From: an uncultured Tissierellia bacterium
Lineage (GTDB): Bacteria > Bacillota > Clostridia > Tissierellales > Peptoniphilaceae
Length of the DNA stretch: 64,000 nucleotides
Direction of reading: 5' to 3'
NCBI GenBank assembly: GCA_937923265.1
Contig: CALAJY010000050.1
Location: 1-64,000, forward strand
Within the stretch, counting starts at the first letter, position 1. Every line of letters starts with the position of its first letter. This document shows positions 7,710 to 15,058 of the stretch, in pieces. Both the position numbers and the translations under genes were made by a program. The notes beneath the pieces are model-generated. The model saw only the letters and a program-made list of their open reading frames with translations. It was not told the DNA's origin and made no database searches.

Positions 7710-8455
7710 GCCTGCTGGAGGTAAAAGAACTGAGCAAATCCTTTGCGGACAGACCCATCCTCCAAGACATCCGCTTTTCCCTGGAGGAAGGGGAGACCCT
7801 GGCCCTGCTCGGGGACAGCGGCGTAGGCAAGAGCACCCTGTTCAATGTGATCTCGGGCTTTCTCCTGCCCGACCAAGGGGAGGTCCTGTTGGAAGGAAAA
7901 TCGGTCCTGGGCCGGACCGGTCACTTCAGCTACATGCTCCAGAAGGACCTCCTTCTTCCCCACCTGAAGATCATCGACAATGTGAGTCTCCCTCTGCGGA
8001 TTCGGGGAATGGGGAAAAGGGAGGCCCGGGCCAAGGCCTCACCCTATCTGAAGGAGTTCGGCTTGGAGGGAACGGGCCGGCAGTATCCCAACCAGCTTTC
8101 CGGTGGGATGCGACAGCGGGCCGCCTTTCTTCGCACCTATTTGGCCTCCGGCCGGATCATGCTCCTGGATGAACCTTTTAGTGCCTTGGACGGGGTGATT
8201 AAAAAAGAGCTGATTGCCTGGTATCGGGAAGCGGCCAAGCATTTTGGCCTCTCGACCCTGTTTATCACCCACGATATTGAGGAGGCCCTCCTGCTGGCGG
8301 ACGAGATTCTCCTCCTGCAGGGGAAACCGGGAACGATCCGTGGTCGCTTTCGTCCCAACCTTTCGAAGAGGAAGGGGATGGAATTGGAAGAAGATTTTTT
8401 CCAAACGAAAAAGGAGATTGCCCGGCAGTTCCAATCGGGATATGCTTCGTACTAA
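7706..8455 (+). CDS. thiZ: Thiamine-precursor ABC transporter ATP-binding protein (ThiZ type)
   Basis: ATPase subunit, 249 residues, of the nitrate/sulfonate/ThiZ class. Walker A GDSGVGKST (36-44), Q-loop glutamine near 79, signature LSGGM (131-135), Walker B IMLLDE (151-156), switch histidine in LFITHD. It starts in an ATGA overlap with thiY. It is the last gene of the riboswitch-controlled operon, ended by a strong terminator. Assignment to thiamine precursor uptake comes from context rather than from the ATPase itself. Confidence 0.88.
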   Translation: MSLLEVKELSKSFADRPILQDIRFSLEEGETLALLGDSGVGKSTLFNVISGFLLPDQGEVLLEGKSVLGRTGHFSYMLQKDLLLPHLKIIDNVSLPLRIRGMGKREARAKASPYLKEFGLEGTGRQYPNQLSGGMRQRAAFLRTYLASGRIMLLDEPFSALDGVIKKELIAWYREAAKHFGLSTLFITHDIEEALLLADEILLLQGKPGTIRGRFRPNLSKRKGMELEEDFFQTKKEIARQFQSGYASY

Positions 8456-8481
8456 AAAAGAGCCGAAAGGCTCTTTTTTTT
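8454..8481 (+). terminator. Terminator after thiZ
   Basis: Arms AAAAAAGAGCC / GGCTCTTTTTTTT with a GAAA tetraloop and eight T. The stem begins inside the thiZ stop codon. Confidence 0.92.
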
Positions 8482-8581
8482 GCTTCTTTTTTAAGTGTGT
8501 AGGCCCTGCGGAGATCCGCCCTTACGTGGGATTTCTCCCTAGACGCGGATTTTAAAGTGGCCTGCTGCCGGAGGTTGTCCT

Positions 8582-9319
8582 CTATGCCCCTTCGAAACAG
8601 CGATGAAAGTTTTCTTCGATGATCCTTTCCATCTCTTTTTCGCTCTTCTGCTTTCTTCGGGCCAGGCAGGCAAGAATCTTTTCCACCAAATCTGGCCAGC
8701 CATACTCTCCTCGCACCCATTCCAGGGAATTGGGACCGTCGGTCTCGGTCAGAATGCGGTCTGGAGGAAGAAGATCCATCAGCTTCAGGGTGAGCGAGGA
8801 ATCCATGAAATCGGAACTGATGGTAAAGTAGGCTCCCCGGTCCAGGTAGGCAGGGACCAGGGAGAGGGGGCCGCTGTACCAATGAATGATGCAGCGGGGA
8901 AGGCGAATTCGTTGCAGCTCCTCCAGCACCTCTTTTTCCCGTCCCTTTGTGTGAATATTCGAAAGCAGAGATCTTTTTTGTGCCTCCTCTAAGAAAAAAC
9001 GAAACACGCGGAGCTGGTCCTCCGGGTGACTGGAGGAGGGGGCCCACACGGAATCCAAACCGATTTCTCCGATAAAATCGCAGTCTTCCAGATAGGAATC
9101 CAGCCCCTCCAAAGAAGTCTTTGCACTCACCTTCCAGGGATGGATGCCAAAGCCTTTTTTGATGAGAGGATGATCCTTGGCGAGTTTCTTAACAAAGTCG
9201 TAGCTTCCCGGGTCCTCAGCGACCCCCAAGGTAAGGATTCCCTTTTCCTCGATGTTTTGTAACGCCCGGGGCAGCCGATCCCTGTAGGCATCCATATGAT
9301 CATGTGCGTTGATAAGCAA
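8582..9319 (-). CDS. TatD-family metal-dependent hydrolase
   Basis: A TIM-barrel hydrolase of the TatD family (DNase/amidohydrolase-like, two metal ions). The N-terminal HxH metal motif is NAHDHMDAY, followed by GFGIHPW, GEIGLD (metal-bridging Glu), a later histidine in IHWYSGP and the terminal TETDGP aspartate. Length 245 is close to the usual 250-260. I chose the TTG start at 9319 because AAAGGAGAAGGAG precedes it and it gives the common short leader before HxH; an ATG at 9379 would add 20 residues with no obvious ribosome site. It stands alone, convergent with the thi operon. The substrate is not predictable from sequence. Confidence 0.85.
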   Translation of the reverse strand: MLINAHDHMDAYRDRLPRALQNIEEKGILTLGVAEDPGSYDFVKKLAKDHPLIKKGFGIHPWKVSAKTSLEGLDSYLEDCDFIGEIGLDSVWAPSSSHPEDQLRVFRFFLEEAQKRSLLSNIHTKGREKEVLEELQRIRLPRCIIHWYSGPLSLVPAYLDRGAYFTISSDFMDSSLTLKLMDLLPPDRILTETDGPNSLEWVRGEYGWPDLVEKILACLARRKQKSEKEMERIIEENFHRCFEGA

Positions 9320-9545
9320 CTCCTTCTCCTTTCCGAAATTCAGCGTACGTCTTCCTGGTAAAAGTTCTGAACTAATCATACCCCAGTTTTCTTCCCGAAG
9401 GAGGGAAGCACCGGTGATAGAAACCTAAACAAAAGATAAGATAAGAAAATTCAAGTGAAATTCATCAGTTAATAGGAAATGGAATATTTTAATATATATA
9501 TATGATGTGCTATAAGCGAATAAAAGTGAGCGAAAGGAGATAAAA

Positions 9546-9728
9546 ATGTCATTCAAGAAAATTGCTTTGTTTATCCTTCTCGCAGTTTCTCCGATTATTA
9601 CCAAACTGGTTTATGTCTATGCGACAGGGAATCCCGTGCGAGGCTGGAGTCAGATGGGAATATGGTACGCCGCATTTCTTTTTTTCGGTGTGAAATATTA
9701 TCTTCGTTCTCAGAGGTCATCGAAGTAG
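9546..9728 (+). CDS. Small two-segment membrane protein, unknown
   Basis: I do not recognise this 60-residue protein. It follows GAAAGGAG with good spacing, in an AT-rich stretch. Two hydrophobic segments (about residues 5-25 and 36-48) flank a short loop containing TG (27-28), GW (33-34) and GI (38-39), and the tail YYLRSQRSSK is basic. The next small ORF (9763-9933) shares TG-x4-GW-x3-GI at the same spacing, so the two look like diverged duplicates. Possible roles include a small regulatory membrane peptide or a bacteriocin/immunity-like protein, but there is no direct evidence for either. Confidence 0.6.
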   Translation: MSFKKIALFILLAVSPIITKLVYVYATGNPVRGWSQMGIWYAAFLFFGVKYYLRSQRSSK

Positions 9729-9762
9729 CACGAAGCGAGGGAGGAGTGGATCATAAAATCGA

Positions 9763-9933
9763 TTGGTAAAGGTGTTGGAATTCGTTGCTTTCTTAGTTGT
9801 GGTCAACCTCATCATCTGTTGTTTCACGGGCTATTGGAAGGATGGCTGGGTGCTTATTGGAATCATGGCCGGCACGTATTATGCCTTTCTACGTTGGCCC
9901 TTTGAGCCGGATTTGAGTGAATACTTTGAATAG
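9763..9933 (+). CDS. Small membrane protein related to its upstream neighbour
   Basis: A 56-residue reading from TTG (or 53 from GTG at 9772) that is mostly hydrophobic: MVKVLEFVAFLVVVNLII, then a loop with TG, GW and GI in the same spacing as the protein at 9546, then a second segment and an acidic tail ending LSEYFE. No good ribosome site sits at either start: AGGGAGGAG lies at 9738-9746, too far upstream, and there is an in-frame TAA at 9754. It may therefore be translationally coupled, misread at its 5' end, or decaying. It ends just before a very strong terminator, which suggests that the pair is one transcript. Confidence 0.45.
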   Translation: MVKVLEFVAFLVVVNLIICCFTGYWKDGWVLIGIMAGTYYAFLRWPFEPDLSEYFE

Positions 9934-9954
9934 TGTCTTGCATTTTTGAGATGG

Positions 9955-9998
9955 AAGCGTCGGTCTTCCCTGTACAGGGAAGACCGACGCTTTTTTTA
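9955..9998 (+). terminator. Strong terminator after the small membrane proteins
   Basis: An 18-base perfect palindrome arm pair (AGCGTCGGTCTTCCCTGT and its complement, 9956-9991) followed by TTTTTTT. One of the longest perfect stems in the window. Confidence 0.93.
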
Positions 9999-10195
9999 GA
10001 TACCGCGAAAGGAAGCAGAATATGGGTTCCCCTGGGAAGTGCGAAAAAGGGGGGGCCAGGGTCGGGTTCCCCTGGGAAATCCGCCTGTTGAGACTCGCGA
10101 ATCCCGACACCCTGCCAGGCCACGTGATGAGACCCCGAATGCACGCAACCAACCGGGCTTGGTGGTTTTCGGGGGTAAAACTTTCCCGATTTTGT
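9999..10195 (+). other. Intergenic stretch without a supported gene
   Basis: About 200 bases between the terminator and the tRNA-Trp promoter. Apart from two copies of a 15-base G/C-rich repeat (listed separately) I see no open frame with a ribosome site and no RNA family I recognise. Confidence 0.6.
10024..10077 (+). repeat. Two direct copies of a 15-base hairpin-like repeat
   Basis: GGGTTCCCCTGGGAA occurs exactly at 10024-10038 and at 10063-10077, 39 bases apart. Each copy contains TTCCC-CT-GGGAA, a small inverted repeat. They lie upstream of the tRNA-Trp promoter. Function unknown. Confidence 0.75.
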
Positions 10196-10224
10196 TTGCT
10201 ACTTTTTCCGCTTTATGGTATAGT
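10196..10224 (+). promoter_or_regulatory. Promoter of tRNA-Trp/tRNA-Ile
   Basis: TTGCTA (10196-10201), 17-base spacer, TATAGT (10219-10224) with an extended -10 TGG in front. It lies 25 bases before the tRNA-Trp gene. Confidence 0.75.
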
Positions 10225-10249
10225 TAGCAAGTCAACCAAATAATGACAT

Positions 10250-10321
10250 AGGGGTATAGTTCAGTGGTAGAACGTCGGTCTCCAAAACCGAATGCCGTGG
10301 GTTCAAATCCTGCTACCCCTG
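10250..10321 (+). tRNA. tRNA-Trp (CCA)
   Basis: Acceptor AGGGGTA / TACCCCT, discriminator G. Anticodon loop TCTCCAAAA gives anticodon CCA. CCA end not encoded. It is transcribed with tRNA-Ile three bases downstream. Confidence 0.97.
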
Positions 10322-10324
10322 TAT

Positions 10325-10398
<74 letters not shown>

Positions 10399-10402
10399 TT
10401 TC

Positions 10403-10428
10403 AAGAGTTGCCTTGGCAACTCTTTTTT
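10403..10428. terminator. Bidirectional terminator between tRNA-Ile and the YprB-type gene
   Basis: Ten-base arms AAGAGTTGCC / GGCAACTCTT around TT, then T-rich on the plus side; on the minus strand the A-rich flank gives a T tail as well. It serves the tRNA pair and the convergent gene that ends at 10427. Confidence 0.88.
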
Positions 10429-11440
10429 ATTGCCCTTTTTTCGGAATCGAAGAAAGGAGGTGGAGCAAGAGACTCTGCAGGAGGGGAAGGATATTTTCTT
10501 TCAGAAAGTGCCCCTCATCTTCCAAGACGAGGAAGGGGGACCGCAATTCATAGGGGGATTGATCATGATCATAGCCCGGACTCACGGCTATGAGAAGCGC
10601 ATGATCATGAAGCCGGGCACGATGAACCGGAAGACGGAGGGTCCAGTATCCCTCCTCTCCGGCGAGATCCGCAAAGGACGAGCGCAGAAAGAGGGAGGGG
10701 AGGTCCCGGGAACTTTGCAAAGTGATTTGCAGAAAGTCGCCTTGCTTCTGTAGTTTTTCCAGACAAAGGGACCCTTGCTTTTCTGGAAGGGGCAGAGAAA
10801 AGAGAAAGATGGAAAAAGCATCCGTCAGGTAAGGGACCAGCCAGGCGGTGGCAAACAGGTCGTCTCGGTTGTGAAGCAAGGCGAGGGCCTGATTTTCTTC
10901 GGTCGGATTCTTTGCCAGGGGGATCATGTCTTTTCCCGTGAGTCGGTCCTCCCGTTGAAAACCGGATTTTTTCTCGAGAAGCTGTAATTTCATGCTCTCT
11001 TTGGAGAAAAAGGGCCGATATCTTCGCACCAATGGATAGAGATCCAGATGGGAGAGCGGGGGGAAGCCAAAATGGTAGCGCTGACCGCGGGCGGCCAGAA
11101 AGGGAAGATCAAAGGAAGATCCGTTGAAACTGACCAGACAGGAGGAGGGATGAGCCGCCAAGAAGTGCTGCCAGCAGGACAGAATCGCTTCTTCTTCCGC
11201 ATCCTCCGCCCGGTCCCAAATCCACTGGTGGAGGAGTGGGGGTCGGTTTGCGGAGATTTCCAAACAGCCCAAAAGAAAGACAGGATGCCCCTGCCGGCTG
11301 AGCCCCTCCGTTTCGATGTCGATGACCAGAAAGGAGCCGGGGGGATCATCGAGCAGCAGAGAATCGTAAGACCTTTGGAACCGGAGAAGGTCTGCATAGG
11401 TAATGGGAAATTGGCGGCTTTCTTGGATACGCTCTTTCAT
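10427..11440 (-). CDS. YprB-type RNase H-fold 3'-5' exonuclease domain protein
   Basis: A predicted nuclease of the YprB family (RNase H fold, DEDD exonuclease group). Catalytic acids are visible: DIE at residues 41-43 (VIDIETEG), Asp111 in SFNGSSFDLPFL, and Asp193 in HNRDD; the block HLDLYPLVRR lies near 131. Length is 337. The ATG at 11440 follows AGGAG by five bases, so I prefer it to a TTG at 11464. The C-terminal 100 residues are poorly conserved and may be a substrate-recognition part. In Bacillus the homologue sits next to a helicase-like YprA gene; none is adjacent here. Its substrate is unknown. Confidence 0.82.
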   Translation of the reverse strand: MKERIQESRQFPITYADLLRFQRSYDSLLLDDPPGSFLVIDIETEGLSRQGHPVFLLGCLEISANRPPLLHQWIWDRAEDAEEEAILSCWQHFLAAHPSSCLVSFNGSSFDLPFLAARGQRYHFGFPPLSHLDLYPLVRRYRPFFSKESMKLQLLEKKSGFQREDRLTGKDMIPLAKNPTEENQALALLHNRDDLFATAWLVPYLTDAFSIFLFSLPLPEKQGSLCLEKLQKQGDFLQITLQSSRDLPSLFLRSSFADLAGEEGYWTLRLPVHRARLHDHALLIAVSPGYDHDQSPYELRSPFLVLEDEGHFLKENILPLLQSLLLHLLSSIPKKGQ

Positions 11441-11526
11441 GGGGGCTCCTAGTCTTTTTAACAAGCTATGATAAAATAAAATCGGTATTTTGGTTAAGAA
11501 CAGTATAGAACAGAATCGAGGAAGAC

Positions 11527-12657
11527 ATGATTTATTTTGATAACGCTGCTACCACCGCAGTGGATCCCCGGATTGCGGATACCGTGCGGGATATTTTGGT
11601 GAACCATTGGGGGAATGTATCTTCGCTCCACCATTTGGGGGTAGAGGCGGAAAAGCATTTGGAGAAGAGTCGTCACACCATTGCCCGGTCCCTGGGCGTG
11701 GATGATAAGACGATTATCTTCACTTCTTGTGGCAGTGAGAGCAATAACATGGCCATCCACAATGCGCTCGTCCGGTGCCGGTCGGAGAAGAAGAATGTGG
11801 TCATGTCACCCATCGAACACTCTTCGATTTTTAATTTAAAGAAGCATCTGGAAGACCGGGGCGTTGAGGTTCGCTTCTTGCCCGTGAACGAAGTGGGAGT
11901 GGTACACCCGGAAGACCTGGCGTCTTGTGTGGATGAGAACACCGCCATCGTCTGTGTGATGTTTGTCAACAATGAATTGGGAACCATTGAACCGATTCAG
12001 GAGCTGGCAAAAAAGACCAAGGAGATCAATCCCCACGCCCTGTTCCATGTGGACGGGGTTCAGGGCTATGGTAAAGTGGAAATCAACTTGGGAAACTCCG
12101 AAATTGACAGCTTTTCCTGCAGCGGACACAAGATCCATGCACCCAAGGGCGTGGGCTTCCTCTATATTCGAAAGGGTATGGACTTTGAACCCCTGATGAT
12201 CGGGGGTGGTCAGGAGTTCGGCATTCGACCGGGAACGGAAAACGTGGCCTATATTGCCGCCCTTGCCCAGGCCTATGAGTTGATGCAGGAATCCCACCGG
12301 GTCGAGGAAATCTATCGACATGCCATGGAGCGGGTGGACCGGATGAAAGGGGTTCGTTTAAACAGCCCCCGCGAAGGCGCCAGCCCCTATATCATCAATA
12401 TCGGGGTGAAGGGCATCAAGAGTGAAGTGATCCTCCACATGATGGAGGAGGAGGATATGTACCTGTCTGCCGCTTCCGCGTGCAGCAAGAATGCCAGAAG
12501 CCACGTCCTGGAGGCCGTTCATGTTCCGGAGGAATACATCGATGGCTGTCTACGGATCAGCTTCCAGCGGATGAATACGCTGGAAGAAGTGGATCCTTTC
12601 TTTGATAAGTTGGAAGAGAAGATTGAGGAAGTCCGGGCGATTACCGGAAGGAGATAG
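11527..12657 (+). CDS. Cysteine desulfurase (NifS/IscS family)
   Basis: A PLP enzyme of 376 residues that takes sulfur from cysteine as a persulfide. The cofactor lysine is Lys202 in SCSGHKIHAPKG, PLP-contacting HVDGVQ lies at 174-179, and the persulfide cysteine is Cys319 in SAASACSKNA. It begins MIYFDNAATT, usual for the family. It is two bases from thiI, so the sulfur most likely goes to ThiI for 4-thiouridine and thiamine, as with the NifZ-ThiI pair of Bacillus. General iron-sulfur supply is also possible, since no scaffold gene is nearby. Confidence 0.93.
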   Translation: MIYFDNAATTAVDPRIADTVRDILVNHWGNVSSLHHLGVEAEKHLEKSRHTIARSLGVDDKTIIFTSCGSESNNMAIHNALVRCRSEKKNVVMSPIEHSSIFNLKKHLEDRGVEVRFLPVNEVGVVHPEDLASCVDENTAIVCVMFVNNELGTIEPIQELAKKTKEINPHALFHVDGVQGYGKVEINLGNSEIDSFSCSGHKIHAPKGVGFLYIRKGMDFEPLMIGGGQEFGIRPGTENVAYIAALAQAYELMQESHRVEEIYRHAMERVDRMKGVRLNSPREGASPYIINIGVKGIKSEVILHMMEEEDMYLSAASACSKNARSHVLEAVHVPEEYIDGCLRISFQRMNTLEEVDPFFDKLEEKIEEVRAITGRR

Positions 12658-12658
12658 A

Positions 12659-13840
12659 ATGACAAATTGGGTAATTTCCGCCTCCTATGGGGAGTTGGTG
12701 TTAAAAGGGAAAAACCGCCGGACCTTTGTGGATAATGCGGAAAAACATATTCTGAGAGCCCTGAAGGACTGCCGAGTCCTTCAGAGCTTTCATGATCGGG
12801 GAAAATTCTTTGTCACGGTCCCGGAAGAGGAAAGGGACCGGGCGGCGGAGGCCATGCGCCGGGTCTTTGGACTGGTATACGTGACCCCTTCTCTGCAGGT
12901 GGAGGCGACAAAAGAGGAAATTCGAAAAGCAGCCTGCTACTTTGTGGAGGAACGGCTTGCCAAAGAGCCGGAGCGGAAGGAGGCCATCCCCTTTAAAATG
13001 TTGGCCAAGCGGTCCAACAAGCAGTTTCCCATGACCTCTCCGGAGCTTGCCGCGGAGATTGGGGGCGACCTGCTGGAACGCTATCCGCAGTTGACCCTGG
13101 ACCTTCACCATCCGGAGTTCACGGTGACCGTTGAGATTCGCGACCATGCCTTTGTTTACAGTGATCGCCTTCATGGCCTGGGCGGTCTTCCCGCAGGCTC
13201 GGGGGGAAGGGGCCTTTTGCTCCTGTCGGGAGGCATCGACTCCCCGGTGGCGGGCTTCGATATTGCCCGTCGCGGGTTGGCCCTGGGCTGCCTTCACTTC
13301 CATTCCTATCCCTTTACCAGTGAGCGGGCGCAGAACAAGGCCCTCCGTCTGGCCGAGAAGCTTTCCGAGTGGACCGGACCCATGCGGGTATATATGGTCA
13401 ACTTGGCTGAGACCTATAAGGCGATCAACCAACATTGTCACAGCAAGAACACCACGGTCCTGTCTCGGCGGATGATGATGCGGATCGGAGACCGAATCTG
13501 CCAAGAATACGGCTATGATGCCCTGGTGACCGGAGAGAGTTTGGGCCAGGTGGCTTCCCAGACCATCCAGGGAATTTCCGTGGTGAATCAGGTGGCGGAT
13601 CATCCCATTTTACGGCCATTGATTTCCCGGGATAAGACGGAAATCATTGAGATGGCAAGGAAGTTGGATACCTATGAGACTTCCATCGAGCCTTTTGATG
13701 ATTGCTGTTCCCTGTTTGCCCCGGATCATCCCAACACCAAGCCGCGTTTGCATGACCTGGAAAAGGATGAGGAAAATCTGGATGTGGAAGAATTGTTGAA
13801 ACAGGCACTGTCCACCTTGAAAATGGTGGATATCCGATAA
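12659..13840 (+). CDS. thiI: tRNA 4-thiouridine sulfurtransferase
   Basis: Adenylates uridine 8 of tRNA and inserts sulfur received as a persulfide from the neighbouring desulfurase. The 393-residue form has a ferredoxin-like domain plus THUMP (about 1-165) and a PP-loop AANH domain with the ATP motif LSGGIDSPVAG at 189-199. The C-terminal rhodanese domain of the E. coli enzyme is absent, as usual in Bacillota. GGAAGGAG before the ATG fixes the start. It overlaps nothing but lies one base after the desulfurase stop, hence one operon. Confidence 0.95.
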   Translation: MTNWVISASYGELVLKGKNRRTFVDNAEKHILRALKDCRVLQSFHDRGKFFVTVPEEERDRAAEAMRRVFGLVYVTPSLQVEATKEEIRKAACYFVEERLAKEPERKEAIPFKMLAKRSNKQFPMTSPELAAEIGGDLLERYPQLTLDLHHPEFTVTVEIRDHAFVYSDRLHGLGGLPAGSGGRGLLLLSGGIDSPVAGFDIARRGLALGCLHFHSYPFTSERAQNKALRLAEKLSEWTGPMRVYMVNLAETYKAINQHCHSKNTTVLSRRMMMRIGDRICQEYGYDALVTGESLGQVASQTIQGISVVNQVADHPILRPLISRDKTEIIEMARKLDTYETSIEPFDDCCSLFAPDHPNTKPRLHDLEKDEENLDVEELLKQALSTLKMVDIR

Positions 13841-13850
13841 GGAGGAAGGT

Positions 13851-14018
13851 ATGAATCAAAGAAGACGGCGGAGAGGCTGTTGTGGCTGTGGGGGATGGGG
13901 CGTCGGCAACATTCTGGCCCTGGTCATGAGCTACAATCTGCATCATAGTATCTTTAAGGCGCTCATTCACGGCTTTTTGGGCTGGCTCTATGTAATTTAC
14001 TCGGTTTTGTTTCATTAA
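13851..14018 (+). CDS. Small conserved-looking membrane protein, 55 residues
   Basis: A short gene with an excellent ribosome site (AAGGAGGAAGGT ATG), ten bases after thiI. The protein starts with a basic run (MNQRRRRRG), then CCGCGGWGVGN, then a hydrophobic segment and the ending HGFLGWLYVIYSVLFH. The GWLYVIY ending reminds me of small membrane proteins found in other Bacillota, but I cannot name a family. It is probably in the desulfurase-thiI operon. Two adjacent cysteines plus a third could bind metal or sit in the membrane interface; that is speculation. Confidence 0.7.
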   Translation: MNQRRRRRGCCGCGGWGVGNILALVMSYNLHHSIFKALIHGFLGWLYVIYSVLFH

Positions 14019-14062
14019 TGACAAAATTGCCACAAAAAACTTTCCTTTTCCTAAATATGATT

Positions 14063-14068
14063 TATACT
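14063..14068 (+). promoter_or_regulatory. -10 element of the flavoprotein gene
   Basis: TATACT at 14063-14068 in the AT-rich gap before the reductase gene, with TTTCCT 16 bases upstream as a poor -35. Candidate only. Confidence 0.4.
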
Positions 14069-14102
14069 ATGATTGTTTTAGGATAATGAAAGGAGAGATT
14101 TC

Positions 14103-14978
14103 ATGTTCGATTGTATGATTATTGGAGGCGGTCCTGCCGGAGTGAGCACCGCCCTCTATTTAAAAAGCAAGGGAAGGGACATCCTTCTCTTGGAAAAACG
14201 AGCCATTGGCGGCTTAGCTGAGAGCGTCAGTCTGCTGACCCACTATACGGGACTCTTGACCGATGAGAGCGGACAGCATTTTGGGGTCCGACTGCGGAAG
14301 AGCCTGGAGGAGAATGATATCGCCTATAAAATCGAGGAGGTTGTGGAGATTTCCCATGACAAGACCTTTACGGTGCGCAGTGAGAAGGCGACCTATGAGG
14401 CAAAGAGCCTGGTTCTTGCCATCGGAAATGAACGGCTGGTTCCCTCGGTTCCCGGGAAGGAGGCCTTCACACCCTACGCACGAGAGATCACCGAAAAGAC
14501 CGACCGCATTGCCGTGGTGGCAGGCGGCTCGGACGGCGCTTGCAAAGAGGCGATTTATCTCTCGAAGTACTGCCCCGAGGTTCATATCGTGGAAAAGCGG
14601 GATGGGATCTTCTGTGTCGACCAGTTCCGAAAGATGATTGAGAGCAGGGAGAACATTCACTTTCATCCGGCACGGGAAATTGCGGAGATCACAGGAAATC
14701 CTCCGGAGAAAATCCTCCTTGCGAGTGTAAAAGGGGAGGAGGACTTGGTCCTGGAGGGAAAGCTTCTTGTCTTTGCCTATATTGGTCAGAAGCCCAAGAG
14801 TGATCTGGTCAAGAACCTACTGCCCTTGAAAGAGGGATATGTGGACAGTGACTTACAAACCCCGGTTCCCGGTCTTTTCGTCGCGGGAGACTGTCGGGTG
14901 AAGCAGGTTCGGCAGATTGCGACCGCGGTCGCCGATGGCTGCTTGGTTGCCAACCGGGTTCACGCGTTCTTGGGATAG
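14103..14978 (+). CDS. Thioredoxin-reductase-like FAD/NAD(P) oxidoreductase lacking CxxC
   Basis: A 291-residue flavoprotein of the thioredoxin reductase fold. FAD motif IIGGGPAG (residues 6-13), second nucleotide motif VVAGGSDGACKEA (about 139-151) and the terminal FAD motif GLFVAGDCR with KQVRQIATAVADG. The place where TrxR carries its redox CxxC (just before the second Rossmann motif, about 125-138) reads YAREITEKTDR, with no cysteine. It is therefore more like a ferredoxin-NADP reductase-type or other disulfide-independent member. Good AAAGGAGAG ribosome site. It may reduce a ferredoxin or another carrier; the partner is unknown. Confidence 0.8.
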   Translation: MFDCMIIGGGPAGVSTALYLKSKGRDILLLEKRAIGGLAESVSLLTHYTGLLTDESGQHFGVRLRKSLEENDIAYKIEEVVEISHDKTFTVRSEKATYEAKSLVLAIGNERLVPSVPGKEAFTPYAREITEKTDRIAVVAGGSDGACKEAIYLSKYCPEVHIVEKRDGIFCVDQFRKMIESRENIHFHPAREIAEITGNPPEKILLASVKGEEDLVLEGKLLVFAYIGQKPKSDLVKNLLPLKEGYVDSDLQTPVPGLFVAGDCRVKQVRQIATAVADGCLVANRVHAFLG

Positions 14979-14991
14979 TTTTTGCTTTGAA

Positions 14992-15039
14992 AAAGAGCCC
15001 TCAGAAGGAATCTTGTATTCCTCCTGAGGGCTCTTTCCA
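14992..15039. terminator. Bidirectional terminator between the flavoprotein gene and tpx
   Basis: Long stem AAAGAGCCCTCAG...CTGAGGGCTCTTT with an inner AGGAAT/ATTCCT helix and loop CTTGT. A-rich and T-rich flanks allow use in both directions by the convergent genes. Confidence 0.9.
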
Positions 15040-15058
15040 TAGAGTGCGGATTTATAGA

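Noticed and set aside
9863..10144. Minus-strand frame across the terminator and the 15-base repeats
   Set aside because: It would be read through an 18-base perfect terminator stem and has no ribosome site.
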